Below are positions 51,853-62,182 of a DNA stretch of 64,000 nucleotides, one piece after another (the first letter of the stretch is position 1; each line of letters starts with the position of its first letter). The position numbers and the translations under genes were made by a program. This stretch comes from Dolomedes plantarius (taxonomy: Eukaryota > Arthropoda > Arachnida > Araneae > Dolomedidae), in the NCBI GenBank assembly GCA_907164885.2, contig OU015492.1:49824183-49888182 (forward strand), written 5' to 3'. The notes beneath the pieces are model-generated. The model made no database searches. It saw nothing but the letters and a program-made list of their open reading frames with translations, and was not told where the DNA came from.

Positions 51853-53336
51853 CACTAGTTATCAAAAATTAAGGAAAAATCACAAAAAGAGGTTTAACAC
51901 GTTTAAAACTAGGCCAATCTGTTTAAAATGTGTATATGTTGTTAAGTAAAAGGTGCTGAACAATACTACATTATGCAAAATAGTGGCGCTGCAGTCAGAA
52001 TACGTCTTTGACGAGGAGCATAAAAGTGCATGTCTCAGAGCAAGGCGGCAATTGTCGCTGCGAGGCTGAGATTAGACATCTGGCATAGCCAAATTGTAAC
52101 AATGAACTCCAGGCATCATTTGACCGAAGAACTGCGATGGCGAGCTATTGGGAGACTAGAGACAGGACAAAGTCAGACAGAAGTGGCTAAATGTGAGTCC
52201 GTCTGTGGTTCATAGACTTTGGCAACAATTTCTAACCACAGATTCGGCATCCAGGAGGTTCAGCCAAGGACGGCCATACGCTATGACGAGTGCCGATGAC
52301 CGATATTTGTCATTATGCGCACGAAGGCATAGATCCATAACTCAGTCTGAACTCAGATCCTCCCTCGCTACAAGCTCTGAAAGGCTGGTATCAACATCAA
52401 CCTACGTAGAAGGCTTCACGAAGGTGGTCTTTTTGCGAGACGACTAGACAGTTGCGTCCCGCCCATGTCACGCCATAGGCGGGAAAATTTGCAGTGGGCA
52501 CGTCAACATGTCCACTGGACGCGTGATCATGGAGGGCTGTTCTCTTTACTGATGACTTCAGGTTTAGCCTCCAAAGCGATAGTAGGCGTATTTTGATTTG
52601 GAGAGAACCTGGAACTCGTTTTCATCCATCTCACATCCGTGAAAGAGATGCATACGGACGGCAGTGTCTGTGTTTGGGGTGGTATCTCTTTGGGTGGACG
52701 CACAGACCTCCATGTCTTTCCCCGTGGAAATGTGAATGCTCACACCTATAGAGATGACATCCTTGATGCTTATGTGCGCCCTTATGCCGGGTCAATTGGT
52801 GATGCTTTCGTGCTACAGGATGATAACGCGAGACCGCACAGGGCACGCATCGTGGATGCGTATCTTGAGCAGGGAACAATTCAGCGCATGGAGTGGCCAG
52901 CTCGATCACCGGACCTGATTCCTATCGAGCATGTTTGGAACGCTTTAGGACGACGTATAGCTGCTCTCAATCCTCCTCCTAGGACCCTAGTCACGCTTTC
53001 AACTGCTTTGCAAGAGCAATGGCTCTGACTTCCTACCGAACTCATAGACCGCATAATTGGCAGCATCACAAATCGCTGTATGTGCTGTATTGCTTCTCGG
53101 GGGGATCATACGCCATGTAAAAGGTACTTTTCCTACACCATACTGACACATCCGATTTGTTCATTGTATACATATGCTAGTTTCTTTAACACGATAATTG
53201 TCTGGCGATTTCTTTTTATGCTATTTTGTAACTACCTGTGTGTTGTATAATGTGTATAAGTTTCATTAAATTCTACGCGTAACTTTTTGAGTAATCGCTA
53301 TTTTTGTGACTTTTCCTTAATTTTTGATAACCAGTG
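51853..53336 (+). mobile_element. Tc1-type transposon, complete termini
   Basis: Left CACTAGTTATCAAAAATTAA and right (reversed) CACTGGTTATCAAAAATTAA, continuing to GGAAAARTCACAAAAA, match over about 36 bases with two differences and are flanked by TA (51851-51852, 53337-53338). 1484 bp is typical for an autonomous Tc1 element. The transposase is disrupted (next entry). Confidence 0.95.
52102..53028 (+). pseudogene. Tc1 transposase, frameshifted
   Basis: The N-terminal start MNSRHHLTEELRWRAIGRLE is at 52102, with the paired-like DNA-binding region following. A shift near 52190 leads to SPSVVHRLWQQFL. Further breaks fall near 52405 and 52530. The first Asp is visible in LFTDDFRFSL (about 52544), the second in FVLQDDNARPHRA (about 52809), the Glu in PIEHVWNALGRR (about 52921), so the DDE triad residues survive even though the frame does not. 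The C-terminal 129-codon frame (52639-53028) is intact. The protein cannot be made as one chain from this copy. Confidence 0.93.
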
Positions 53337-53739
53337 TACGTATAGACTTGAGGAATTTTGCGATGAAACTTGAAATGCACGCTCAGTGAAAACAATTCAA
53401 AGACATTTAAAAAGATGTTGCAATCCTTCATTTAACAGGCGTCGTAAAATATGTAATTATTGTAAAAATAAAGACCGGATTGTTACTATTTTACTTTAAA
53501 AAAAAATAATTCTGTGATAGCCACTTTTTCCTGTGCCTACTTTAATCTTATATATTGCGATGGCTACATTTTTCATATCTTTTTTAAATGCCCGTAACAT
53601 ATACATGTATTAAACAGTTAATAAAGGCAGCTTCTACAGCCGCGAGGGGGGGGGGGGTCGAAGTATCCAGACCCTTTCGTCAATTCATTACCTCCAGTAC
53701 ATTCGCGACTTTTACAATACCCTTAATGCATTAATTCAA

Positions 53740-53990
53740 GAGCGCAAATAACCGGAAACAAAAACAGCAACTAGCCGTGAACGGAGGCGGAGTCTGGACT
53801 CCCACGTGACGTATGACATCATAGGGAAGTCCCGCCTTCCTCCGCGCCTCTTTTTTTCTTCCGGAGAGGGGATGTTTCGCTGATCTTCAGCATCCCATCA
53901 GTTGCCCAGCAAACGCGGGAAAGAAGATGATGGCGCGATAGTTGATGATGTGTGCACCACGTGTTTTTCCATGGCAGTATTGTTGCTAGA
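53740..53990 (+). promoter_or_regulatory. CpG-rich candidate promoter/5' leader of the Shox-like gene
   Basis: A sharp rise in G+C and CpG after AT-rich DNA, with an E-box CACGTG next to a CRE-like TGACGTAT, a second TGACATCA, GC-rich stretches (CGGAGGCGGAGTC, CCTCCGCGCC) and a pyrimidine run before CTTCCGGAGAGG. It lies about 0.9-1.2 kb upstream of the start codon at 54914. A 5' UTR exon starting here and splicing (possible donor CAG/GTATAA near 54100) to an acceptor near 54859 (TTGTTTAG) is plausible but unproven. No TATA box seen at a clear distance. Confidence 0.45.
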
Positions 53991-54913
53991 AAAAGAAGCA
54001 GAATTTGTTGGAAAGAGTTGAAAATATTGATTTTATTGACTTGGACTGTAGCTTCACATTAGCTCTCTTTGATTATAATCTCGGGAATATATTGTCAGGT
54101 ATAAAATTAAATCCCAAGGGAAAAAATCTACTCAACAATCTAATATATATTTTTTTCATATTTCTGCAAAAAATAACTAGAGAATTTCAAGCTCGTATAG
54201 TTTGCTTATAAGTTCTGGAATATTTAGTTAATATTTACCTTTCCTGACAACGGGGAGCGTTGACTTTTAATCAAACAAAGCACGTGTAAGAAATTTGTCA
54301 GTTCATTGCTGCTGGCATATTTTTGAAACCATTTCCCATATATTGATATATATATAATCCAATATATTTTGAATTTAGTAAAATGTTATCTCATATATAA
54401 GTTATATTTCAAAGAAATTTCATCGGTTTAAATTTGTTAGTTTGACTATACCATTGTGAACGAATTGTTGCATACAAGAAAAACTTTGGAAAAACGTCTA
54501 ACACAAAAAATTAACTTGAAGGAAGCTTATTAATCATATACTGATCAAGCGTCAATCAGAGGAAAATACTGCTTTCCCATTCATTCTGGATTATTTCTTT
54601 TTGCTCTACAATTACAACATTATTTTGAATAAGGCTATTGATCTAAATACCTGAAAAGCAACACCTTTGTCCATAAACTCCAATGGAAGTACGTAGACTT
54701 CAATTCTGACAAGTTGGTAGCATTCATATTGCCCATAAAGGCGAAAATAAAAACAATCTAACAGTGTCAGTAATTTACAGAAAAATTCGCGAACTGAAAA
54801 TGGTAGAAAAAAACACCACGCATTAGCCTCTACCGAATGCTGTCTGATTGACTTCTTAGTTGTTTAGAACTTGTTTGGAGAGCATCAATCTTCTGTCTGA
54901 CAATAATCAAAAA

Positions 54914-55196
54914 ATGGAACAACTCACGGAATTTGTGTCCAAGTCTTTCAACCCGGACAGACCTATGCCTGCTTCAGTAGCCAGCTTTCCTCCACTTCTG
55001 CGGCCGCGTTCCTTGCACAGTGTTGTGGACCGCCTGGCAGGGCCCCATTCTCTCTTTCCCGGCCTTACTCTGGGGCCAGTAGGGCCCCTTCTTTTGCCTC
55101 CGAGGCCGGCGAGTGGAGGAACATCTTCCCCCTCCAGCATTGCGACCGACAAGGAAGACCGTGCCAGGGAAGACAATGACAGCAACGACAGGCATG
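54914..55196 (+). CDS. shox: Shox-like homeobox protein, first coding exon (partial gene)
   Basis: The ATG at 54914 opens 94 codons plus one base, ending at a consensus donor, G/GTAAGT, at 55196/55197 (phase 1). The predicted N-terminus MEQLTEFVSKSF closely resembles the start MEELTAFVSKSF that I know from vertebrate SHOX/Shox2, paired-type homeodomain transcription factors acting in the nucleus. The rest is Pro/Leu/Ser-rich (LFPGLTLGPVGPLLLPPRPA) and ends acidic (DKEDRAREDNDSNDRH), as is common upstream of a homeodomain. The exon is GC-rich, unlike its surroundings. No homeodomain exon occurs before the window end, so the protein is incomplete here. An unspliced frame would stop at 55237. 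Assignment depends mainly on the 12-residue N-terminal match. Confidence 0.7.
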
Positions 55197-57750
55197 GTAA
55201 GTGGAATGAACTTGTGACACTGTCAATAGACGGATGATATCAGCTGGTAGAGAAGTTTAATAGAGCAGGATCATTTTCTTATATGCGATTATACCTTAAT
55301 GTACGCATTTCCTATCTTTCAAAGTTATAATTTAATAACTACGCATAACTTCTTTGTTTAAACAACTTGTTCCCTTTCCCACTTAGCATATACATACACA
55401 CACGCACAAATATATATATATATACACATAATGTGTGTGTGTGAAAAATATTCAGTTTGATAGTAAAAGCTCAAAAGATTTAGTTTTTGATGTGAATTTG
55501 GTACTTACACACATTTTCAACAGTCATTCCTCTTTCAAAGAATATTCTCTCTCTCGTTTTCACAAAAGCAACCTCTTAGAGTTCTCTGTTCATAAATTTC
55601 AATAAAAATTTTTGCGTACTTCTGTCATTAAGTGTGTTGGAAAGGATTCAGGCAAAATAACTACATTTATACGCCTTATGATTTGCCAAAAATTCGCTTC
55701 TATACGCATCCATTAAATGTATCTAGACGTAAAATAAATTAATTTTTAAAAAATGCGTCTTCAGTACAGAGAAGTTTTGTATGTTAGTGGTATAATATTA
55801 TTTTTCACTCTTATTGGAGGATTGGTATTTTTTAATTTTACTCTATTAAAAAGCCCTACGGTATTTACTTGTAGATTTATAACACAGCATATTTTAATAT
55901 GTGGCTGATTCCTAAAATGTTTAAATCTCTGTAAATTGTCTTTACGCTTCAAAAAAGAGATAAAAACTTCAAAAGAGGGAAACATCTCATTCTTTGTATT
56001 ATTTTAGAAAAAACGTTATAATATATTTTGTTGCCTTCACTTTAATTACCGTTTAGAAATATATATAAAACATTGAGTTTTGTTAAAATCTGAATAAATT
56101 AGCGCAGTTATTTATCATTATTTAATTTTAAAAAGCTTTCACTTTTCTTATGCATTGTGGTTAGAACATTTTTCTGTAAGCTTTAAACAAACATTAGTTT
56201 CTGTTCCCGATAGGATGCTCTTTCTAACCAACAAATTGCGTTATAAACAGTTACCGAAATTTGTAAACCAACTTGCAGATGAGTTAACTTGCTCAATCGT
56301 AGTTTTATGACACATATTCTTCCCTTCAGTAGAGGCTAGTCAGAAACTCCTTTCATATAGATATCCTTGAAGTAGATATTTCATGCACTCTATTTAGTCA
56401 TAGTAAAAGAATAATCCATAATTTTGATTTTTAGGGCAAAATAATAAAATATATACATTCCAGATTATTTTCGGACGTAGTGCTGTAAAAATTAAATGAT
56501 TATAAATAAATTTTTAAATTGTCTAATATATCTTTCTCTTTCTAGTATACACCGTAATAAAGGCATATAGAAATTTAATGAAATGTGCTAATGAACATTT
56601 GTTTAAATATACCTAGTATTAAAAATCAGGTACTAAAATTTTGTATTCAATTGATAAAAATATGAACTTATTTTTAGAGCTCGTAAAATAGAACGGAACG
56701 ATTAAAATTTTGATCACTGGGTAACGACGGACAACAGGGCCAGTTTACGAGACAACGATCTTCCGGTGCACAGATTAGCGCAATATTTACTTATGCTACC
56801 TTGACAGTATTAGCAATTCTCATTTTGAATGCTTTGTCCTACAACTGTTCTACGTCTAGGTGTTTATCTGTTCGTATGCTGATAATGTTTATCTGTTCGT
56901 ATTTTCTGTACTAGTACTGAACTTGAAATGGTTTGTCTACAAAGTGACGATTGCTCGTTGTACAACTACAGAAATATGGAAATTCGATAATTTGAAAATG
57001 TAAGTAAGGTATAAAGATCCTAGATATTTATCTCTTTAATATTAGCTTATATAATTAATTTATACTATTTGCAGATTACATGCGTCATTTCTGTATTCGG
57101 TATACTTAAGTAAAAGTTAAGTCCCCTTCATAAGTACATTTCACAAAATTTCGATATGCATTTACAACGAAATATTATTAGAGAAATATTTTAAGAGAAT
57201 TATATATTGCATATTTTTAAAATTTATATCATTAAGATACTAAATTTACAAACAGGTCTTTTAGGATGACCTGGAATGTATACATTTCATTGATTCGGTT
57301 ATTTGATGTTACAAATAAAAAATAATTATTAATTCTTTTACAACGACTGAATGCAATATAATACAAGAAACTTCAAAGTCAGTGATTAATATTGCATGTA
57401 TGTAACATATGGGACCCTAGCAATACTTATGCAAATTGCAGTCATTTACATTTTTTTCTAAAGAAGGCAATAACTTTACTATTTATCATTTGAAGCATGA
57501 AAAAAAAATTGCAGAATTGTTTTTAATGAGCACCAGAATATGTTAGAAATTCAGAGACAATTCTGGATATAGTTATATAGCAAGGAGAAAATTGGCCAAC
57601 GATAGTTAATGGTCAGAGTGGCTGGGATTTATGGGTTTCAAAAAATTAACTCTTCGAAAAGGAAAATTTATTCAGAAGATCATGTACAGCCAATTTAGAA
57701 AGGAAATTTTGATTCTTACACTGTGACCGGAGGATTAAGTAAGATAGTAA
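55197..57750 (+). other. Proximal part of the putative Shox-like intron 1
   Basis: Begins GTAAGTGG. AT-rich, few repeats beyond short CA/TA tracts near 55390-55440. No exon-like open frame. Unlike the distal intron it is nearly free of recognisable transposons, which may reflect retained regulatory sequence. Confidence 0.5.
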
Positions 57751-57804
57751 TCAAACAGAAAATCCAATGTAAATAAAGCACAAATAGCAGTAAGATGCAA
57801 TTAT

Positions 57805-57855
57805 TTTGCATACGGCCGTTTCAAAGCTACAAAGGAGCTTCTTCATCAGTGCGAA
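57805..57855 (-). ncRNA. Hammerhead-like ribozyme motif, minus-strand copy
   Basis: Minus strand: CTGATGA (57843-57849), stem II GAAGCT/AGCTTT with loop CCTTTGT (one G-U closing pair), GAAAC, loop GGCC, GTA, then TGCAAA. Stem I TTCGCA/TGCAAA has one C-A mismatch. Weaker than the + strand copy. Activity uncertain. Confidence 0.55.
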
Positions 57856-57886
57856 GAACTTAGTGGCAGTGCAAATAACTAAGTTC

Positions 57887-57937
57887 TTTGCACTGATGAA
57901 GAAGCTCCTTTGTAGCTTCGAAACGGCAGTATGCAAA
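57887..57937 (+). ncRNA. Minimal type I hammerhead ribozyme
   Basis: Order 5' to 3': stem I strand TTTGCA (57887-57892), core CTGATGA (57893-57899), one extra A, stem II GAAGCT (57901-57906), loop CCTTTGT, AGCTTC (57914-57919), core GAA, A15.1-C15.2, loop GGCA, G-U, then A17 (57931) as the expected cleavage nucleotide, then stem I strand TGCAAA (57932-57937), which pairs perfectly over 6 bp. All invariant hammerhead bases are present. The two-base-pair stem III is the style known from Penelope-like elements, where such ribozymes often act as dimers. The extra A before stem II departs from the textbook core. It lies in sense orientation inside the putative Shox-like intron. Self-cleavage is inferred, not shown. 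Confidence 0.72.
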
Positions 57938-58629
57938 ATAATTGCATCTTACTGCAATTTGTGCTTTATTTACGTTGGATTTCCTGTTTCTCCTCGTGGA
58001 GCGACTTTTAAACGAAATGTACATGAGTTACTATATAAATGTGTAGTTTGCATTAATATCTTTCCTGCAGACAAAAAATAATCACCTTATATTTCTTACG
58101 ATCGTGACGAAAGAGTAAAAAAGCTCATCTAAAGGAATGGGTAACTTTCAAACCTACGGAGCTTAAGGCTAAAATGGTTTTGGTTCATTTGCATTTAGAT
58201 ATAAAACAAGCCAGATAATTCTTAATGTTGATGCCAATAAACAATTATTTTTCAGCAATGCAAAAAAAAAAATAATCTCTGATAAACTCATATTTTTCTC
58301 ATCCAATTAAAATTTTGTTAATTGCCAGCTAACTACTAAAATTTTTTAACTTAGAGCAAATCATCAACTCAACTATTTGAAAAATTTCCTCTAAACACTG
58401 ATTCCTTCTAAAATTTATCTATACTATTTTAATCACATTGAAGTATAACCACCGTTCAGTTCTACCATATTTAAAATTTCATATTGCTGAAGAAATAATT
58501 TAATAATGCTATGTTGATACTTTTTAAAATAATAGCGTCTATTACAGTTACTTTTTCATTGTGGGGAAGTCGCGATAGTGTAAATATACATATATGTATG
58601 CTTGGTTTTTCTAATCTTGTAAAGTTTTC

Positions 58630-59744
58630 CAATTATGTAAAGTTAGTCCGACGTATCTACCTAGATTAAGTGCAGTTTGAGAAATATGCCTACCTTAGGT
58701 ATATCCTATTAATTTAGGAAACATTGATGGAATAGAGGGACAATAGCTACACAATCTCACCATAATATATACTAATATTTATTTAAAAATATGCAGTCCT
58801 TAAATTATATCTTCTTTAACTTGATATTTCTCGGGTATTACTCTATTATGAGGTCACAAGAAACACTTAGTATCAATTCCACTTTGGAATTCCTTTTATT
58901 CCTTCTCGTTTCGAGAAATAAAAACTATCACCCAAAATAGTGAAAAGATTACAAGCATGTTACATGCTTGAATATTGTTGCCAATAAGTGCGTTAAAACC
59001 TTAGAGTAACATGCTGTTAACTTTTCATACAGAAAAGTGACGATAATGTAGGAGAACAAATAAAAAAACAGCGAAAATATTTTACTTAACCCATTTCTTT
59101 TGCTGCTGGCGATCTTTCTTCTTCCAGCATTCTTAGTCTACAGATAATTAGCCGTTCTTGGATATTTTACTTTAACTTAAAATTTATTTAACTTAAAATG
59201 ATAAGTTAGCTTTAAGTTAATAATTTTAACTTAAAATGATACGAACTGTTTTAACGGGCGATGAAAAAAACTCGGGTTACAAACCCCAACACCAAAGCAT
59301 TGTCAGTGAACTAATTAGTATTTATAGCTTAGATAAAAGGTCATTTGATGATTAATAAAATGATATATTGCGAGTAACCAACATTAACTATTCATTTAGT
59401 TGTTCGTGTTAGTGTATATTGGCACCAAATGCAAGGGGGATCCAGATTTAATCCCCGAATACTTTAAATTTTAAAATATTATTTACATTTTTTTAAATGA
59501 AAAATGTCCCAAGGTGTAAAATTTCTTTCTCTGTTATAGAGTACAATTTTAAATAAAATATTTCAATCCAAGTCGGCAATCTTCGGACAAATTTTCTCCA
59601 TAGGTTAACATTGAGTTGATCGAATCCAATAGAGTTTCTACACAGCAATTTTAACTTATTCCATATCAGGTATGCATTTATTTGTAATAGTATAGAAACT
59701 GCACTTAATCTAGGTAGATACGTCGGACTAACTTTACATAATTG
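58630..59744. mobile_element. Element with perfect 49-bp inverted ends
   Basis: CAATTATGTAAAGTTAGTCC...GTGCAGTTT (58630-58678) is repeated inverted without mismatch at 59696-59744. If the termini are TGTAAAGTTAGTCCGACG, the flanks are TA, fitting Tc1/mariner-type insertion. No transposase frame was seen in the 1-kb interior, which contains a truncated TTAA MITE copy (59442-59650). Confidence 0.78.
59442..59650 (-). mobile_element. TTAA MITE (GGCTGCTGTG family), truncated inverted copy
   Basis: The reverse complement matches 60824-61032, including CCTATGGAGAAAAT and the interior up to TTAAATCTGG. Homology with the 60.8-kb copy continues past the MITE end into flanking TATTCCATATCAGG, giving two 231-bp inverted arms (59442-59672 and 60802-61032). 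This points to an inverted segmental duplication and not to two independent insertions. Confidence 0.8.
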
Positions 59745-60114
59745 TAGATTGTAGAAAGGGGTACCATTAACAAAAGGAGGGTTCTGTGCTCTGAACTCTT
59801 AAAGATATTTCAAACTAGTTTGTGAAGGGAAATTAGGAAAATCTAATGTGGCAAATACTTTGACAACAGCAGGCACATAGTTTTTCATGACTAAATCTAT
59901 ATACACTGACATCCATTCTGATCACTTTGTAAATATATCTGTGATCCTTGATGATCGGGGAACTAATGCTCTGAATTATTTACTCAAAAAGATTGTAGAA
60001 AGGGGTTTATAGTACCTAATTGTGCTAGAAAACCATCTTAAATTCTTTTAAGTTTAACCTTTTCCTTACGGGGTAGGGTAGCATGTACCCCAAGAATCTG
60101 GGCCCAAGAATGAA

Positions 60115-60149
<35 letters not shown>

Positions 60150-60800
60150 CCCCCTTAATGGCCCTTCTTACAAAGGGGGGGGGATGAAATTTCCCGTTCT
60201 AAAGAAGGAATCGAAAGAATTGGCCGCGTAAGCTAAAGGTTAAAACAGGAATCACTGAGTGGGAGGATTCTGGAGGCTTGAAAATTTGCAGGTCAAAAGA
60301 AAATTTTCATTATGTTCTCCAAACTATACTAAAAAGGTCTTAGAAAGGGTAAAATTCACGTTAAATTTTCTGAAAAAAAGACCTCAAGTTTAAAATTCTA
60401 GTTCGATACCAGGATTACATAATTTTTATAAATGTTTAGGTGGAGACTACGCATGAAATTCCTGCCAACAAAAATTAACAGACCTAGCAGGACTAATTTA
60501 ATATTACTGGGTCATAATATTTCCTACATAAGCTATTATTTCTTTTTCTGAAAGCACCATGCTACCAGATTTTTCTTTATAAGTGCCGACAGTACTCAGT
60601 CGTTGCCAGAATGTCGCACAAAATGAAATTCGCGGGATGAAATTATCCTCTTCAACCGAAATCCATTTGCGACGTTCGCTTGCCCATTGAAGGTACTTAA
60701 CAATAAACAGCAGCACACTGGATATACAGATATGTACAACATGCATATATAGCATACTACATATGGCTATACTACATATAACAAAATCCTTGAAATAAAA
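59745..60800. other. Spacer between inverted arms, nothing recognised
   Basis: Short direct repeat GATTGTAGAAAGGGGT at about 59747 and 59990, a (TA)n tract at 60119-60147 and a G-run near 60176-60183. No gene. Confidence 0.5.
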
Positions 60801-61374
60801 TTACCTGATATGGAATAAGTTAAAATTGCTGTGTAGAAACTCTATTGGATTCGCTCAACTCAATGTTAACCTATGGAGAAAATTTGTCCGAAGATTGCCG
60901 ACTTGGATTGAAATATTTTATTTAAAATTGTACTCTATAACAGAGAAAGAAATTTTACACCTTGGGACATTTTTCATTTAAAAAAATGTAAATAATATTT
61001 TAAAATTTAAAGTATTCGGGGATTAAATCTGGTATAGTGTGTTTTTAACGCTCATAAATTCCTATGGTGGACGGAATTTATAAAATGAATCCTGTTACAA
61101 TGTGGAGAAAAGTTCAGGCTATATGAAAATACCATTTTTATTGGATTATCAGCATTTATGTAGCTGTTAATCAGAGGTCCCCAAACTTGTTTGTCTCGTA
61201 GACCCCGCGCGATTTTTTCTGTTTTGGGTAGACCCCCCCCCCCCCTCTTGCTATCCTAATACTGATTTTTTACAAATTCATCAACTATAAAAGTGTTTTT
61301 GTAGCTGACACAGAGCTACTCACTTTGAGAGGGTTTACTGTAGAGTGAAAAATTTTAGAATAAAAAATAATAAA

Positions 61375-61416
<42 letters not shown>

Positions 61417-61514
61417 TTAAGTTTTATAGTTATGCATTTATTAATTAAAATGACACAAAATGCAAATCTAGTAACATTTTTACATAGAATAAATACACAA
61501 CAAAATCAATGCTT

Positions 61515-62010
61515 TTAATGGGAGGGATGAGCCTGATGCTTTGATAGCAAAATTTCAATATTCGGCTTCAATTTAGTCAGGTTTAACCTTAAATCTCCTC
61601 GGCGAGGGATTTCTAATCTGTTTCTTTTCTTTCTTTTTCTTAATTGTTGTAAGGAGATTGATAACCGTGCTGAAACCCATTTCCATAAGGTATGAAGAGA
61701 AGGAAAAGCTATCAAAAACTTTCTCGTGATAGTTCATAATGCAGGATATGTGACAGGTATGTCTCTTTGAAGTCAGAATTGTTGATATCCCTTTCAAAAC
61801 TGCACCTTAAGTTCTTCGTTGGTGATTATACCGATCAGTTCTTCTTGTAACAAGGCATCCGTTTCTTCAATGTCACCGTATGGATTGATAATCCACTGCG
61901 GTATTTCCATAGTCAATACATCTTCAAACCTAATTTCAAAGTTTGTGTGAAGTATATTTAAATGTTGAACGTAAGCTCGAAGGTCATCATCCTGGCAGTT
62001 TGTCTATGCC
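61515..62010 (-). pseudogene. hAT transposase C-terminal half, decayed
   Basis: Minus strand, reading from about 62010: DDDLRAYVQHLN, then RFEDVLTMEIPQWIINPY, LLQEELIGIITNEELKVQF, a stop, GYQQF, a stop, IPVTYPAL, FSSYLMEMGFSTVINLLTT, a frameshift near 61640, and IPRRGDLRLNLTKLKPNIEI...HQAHPSH followed by the natural stop at 61515. Order and ending match ZBED5/SCAND3-like hAT transposases including the hATC dimerisation region. Several stops and shifts make it non-functional. Confidence 0.88.
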
Positions 62011-62182
62011 AAATTGGAAAACTGGCAAGTTCAATATAACGGCCATCTGCTGGCCCTCGCTGTAACCGTTCTAGTTCAGAAGTCCATGATGTCGCAACAC
62101 AAGTTACACGTACTGCGGCCGTAAAGTGAATAATTTCTTACACAATTTTATGAAATATACATATAATTAAGAAATGTATCTA

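Larger units (their letters stand above)
57753..57989. mobile_element. Foldback with 111-bp arms, Penelope-associated hammerhead repeats
   Basis: Arms 57753-57863 and 57879-57989 are inverted copies with few mismatches around a 15-base loop. Each arm, read outward, holds one hammerhead-like motif (see ncRNA entries). The repeat unit, ending ...TGCATCTTACTGC, AATTTGTGCTTTATTTACG, looks like the hammerhead-bearing terminal repeat of a Penelope-like element in head-to-head duplication. No reverse transcriptase is nearby. Open frames across it on both strands are mirror images and not genes. Confidence 0.85.

Noticed and set aside
53646..53658. G homopolymer of about 12 bases
   Set aside because: Simple run; no quadruplex-type arrangement of four separated G tracts.
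54907..55195. Minus-strand frames of 73-92 codons opposite the Shox-like exon
   Set aside because: GC-rich shadow frames; the + strand has the start, splice donor and N-terminal match.
57751..58081. Mirror-image frames of 61 and 91 codons beginning with the same residues
   Set aside because: Created by the 111-bp inverted repeat; the sequence is explained by hammerhead-bearing repeats.
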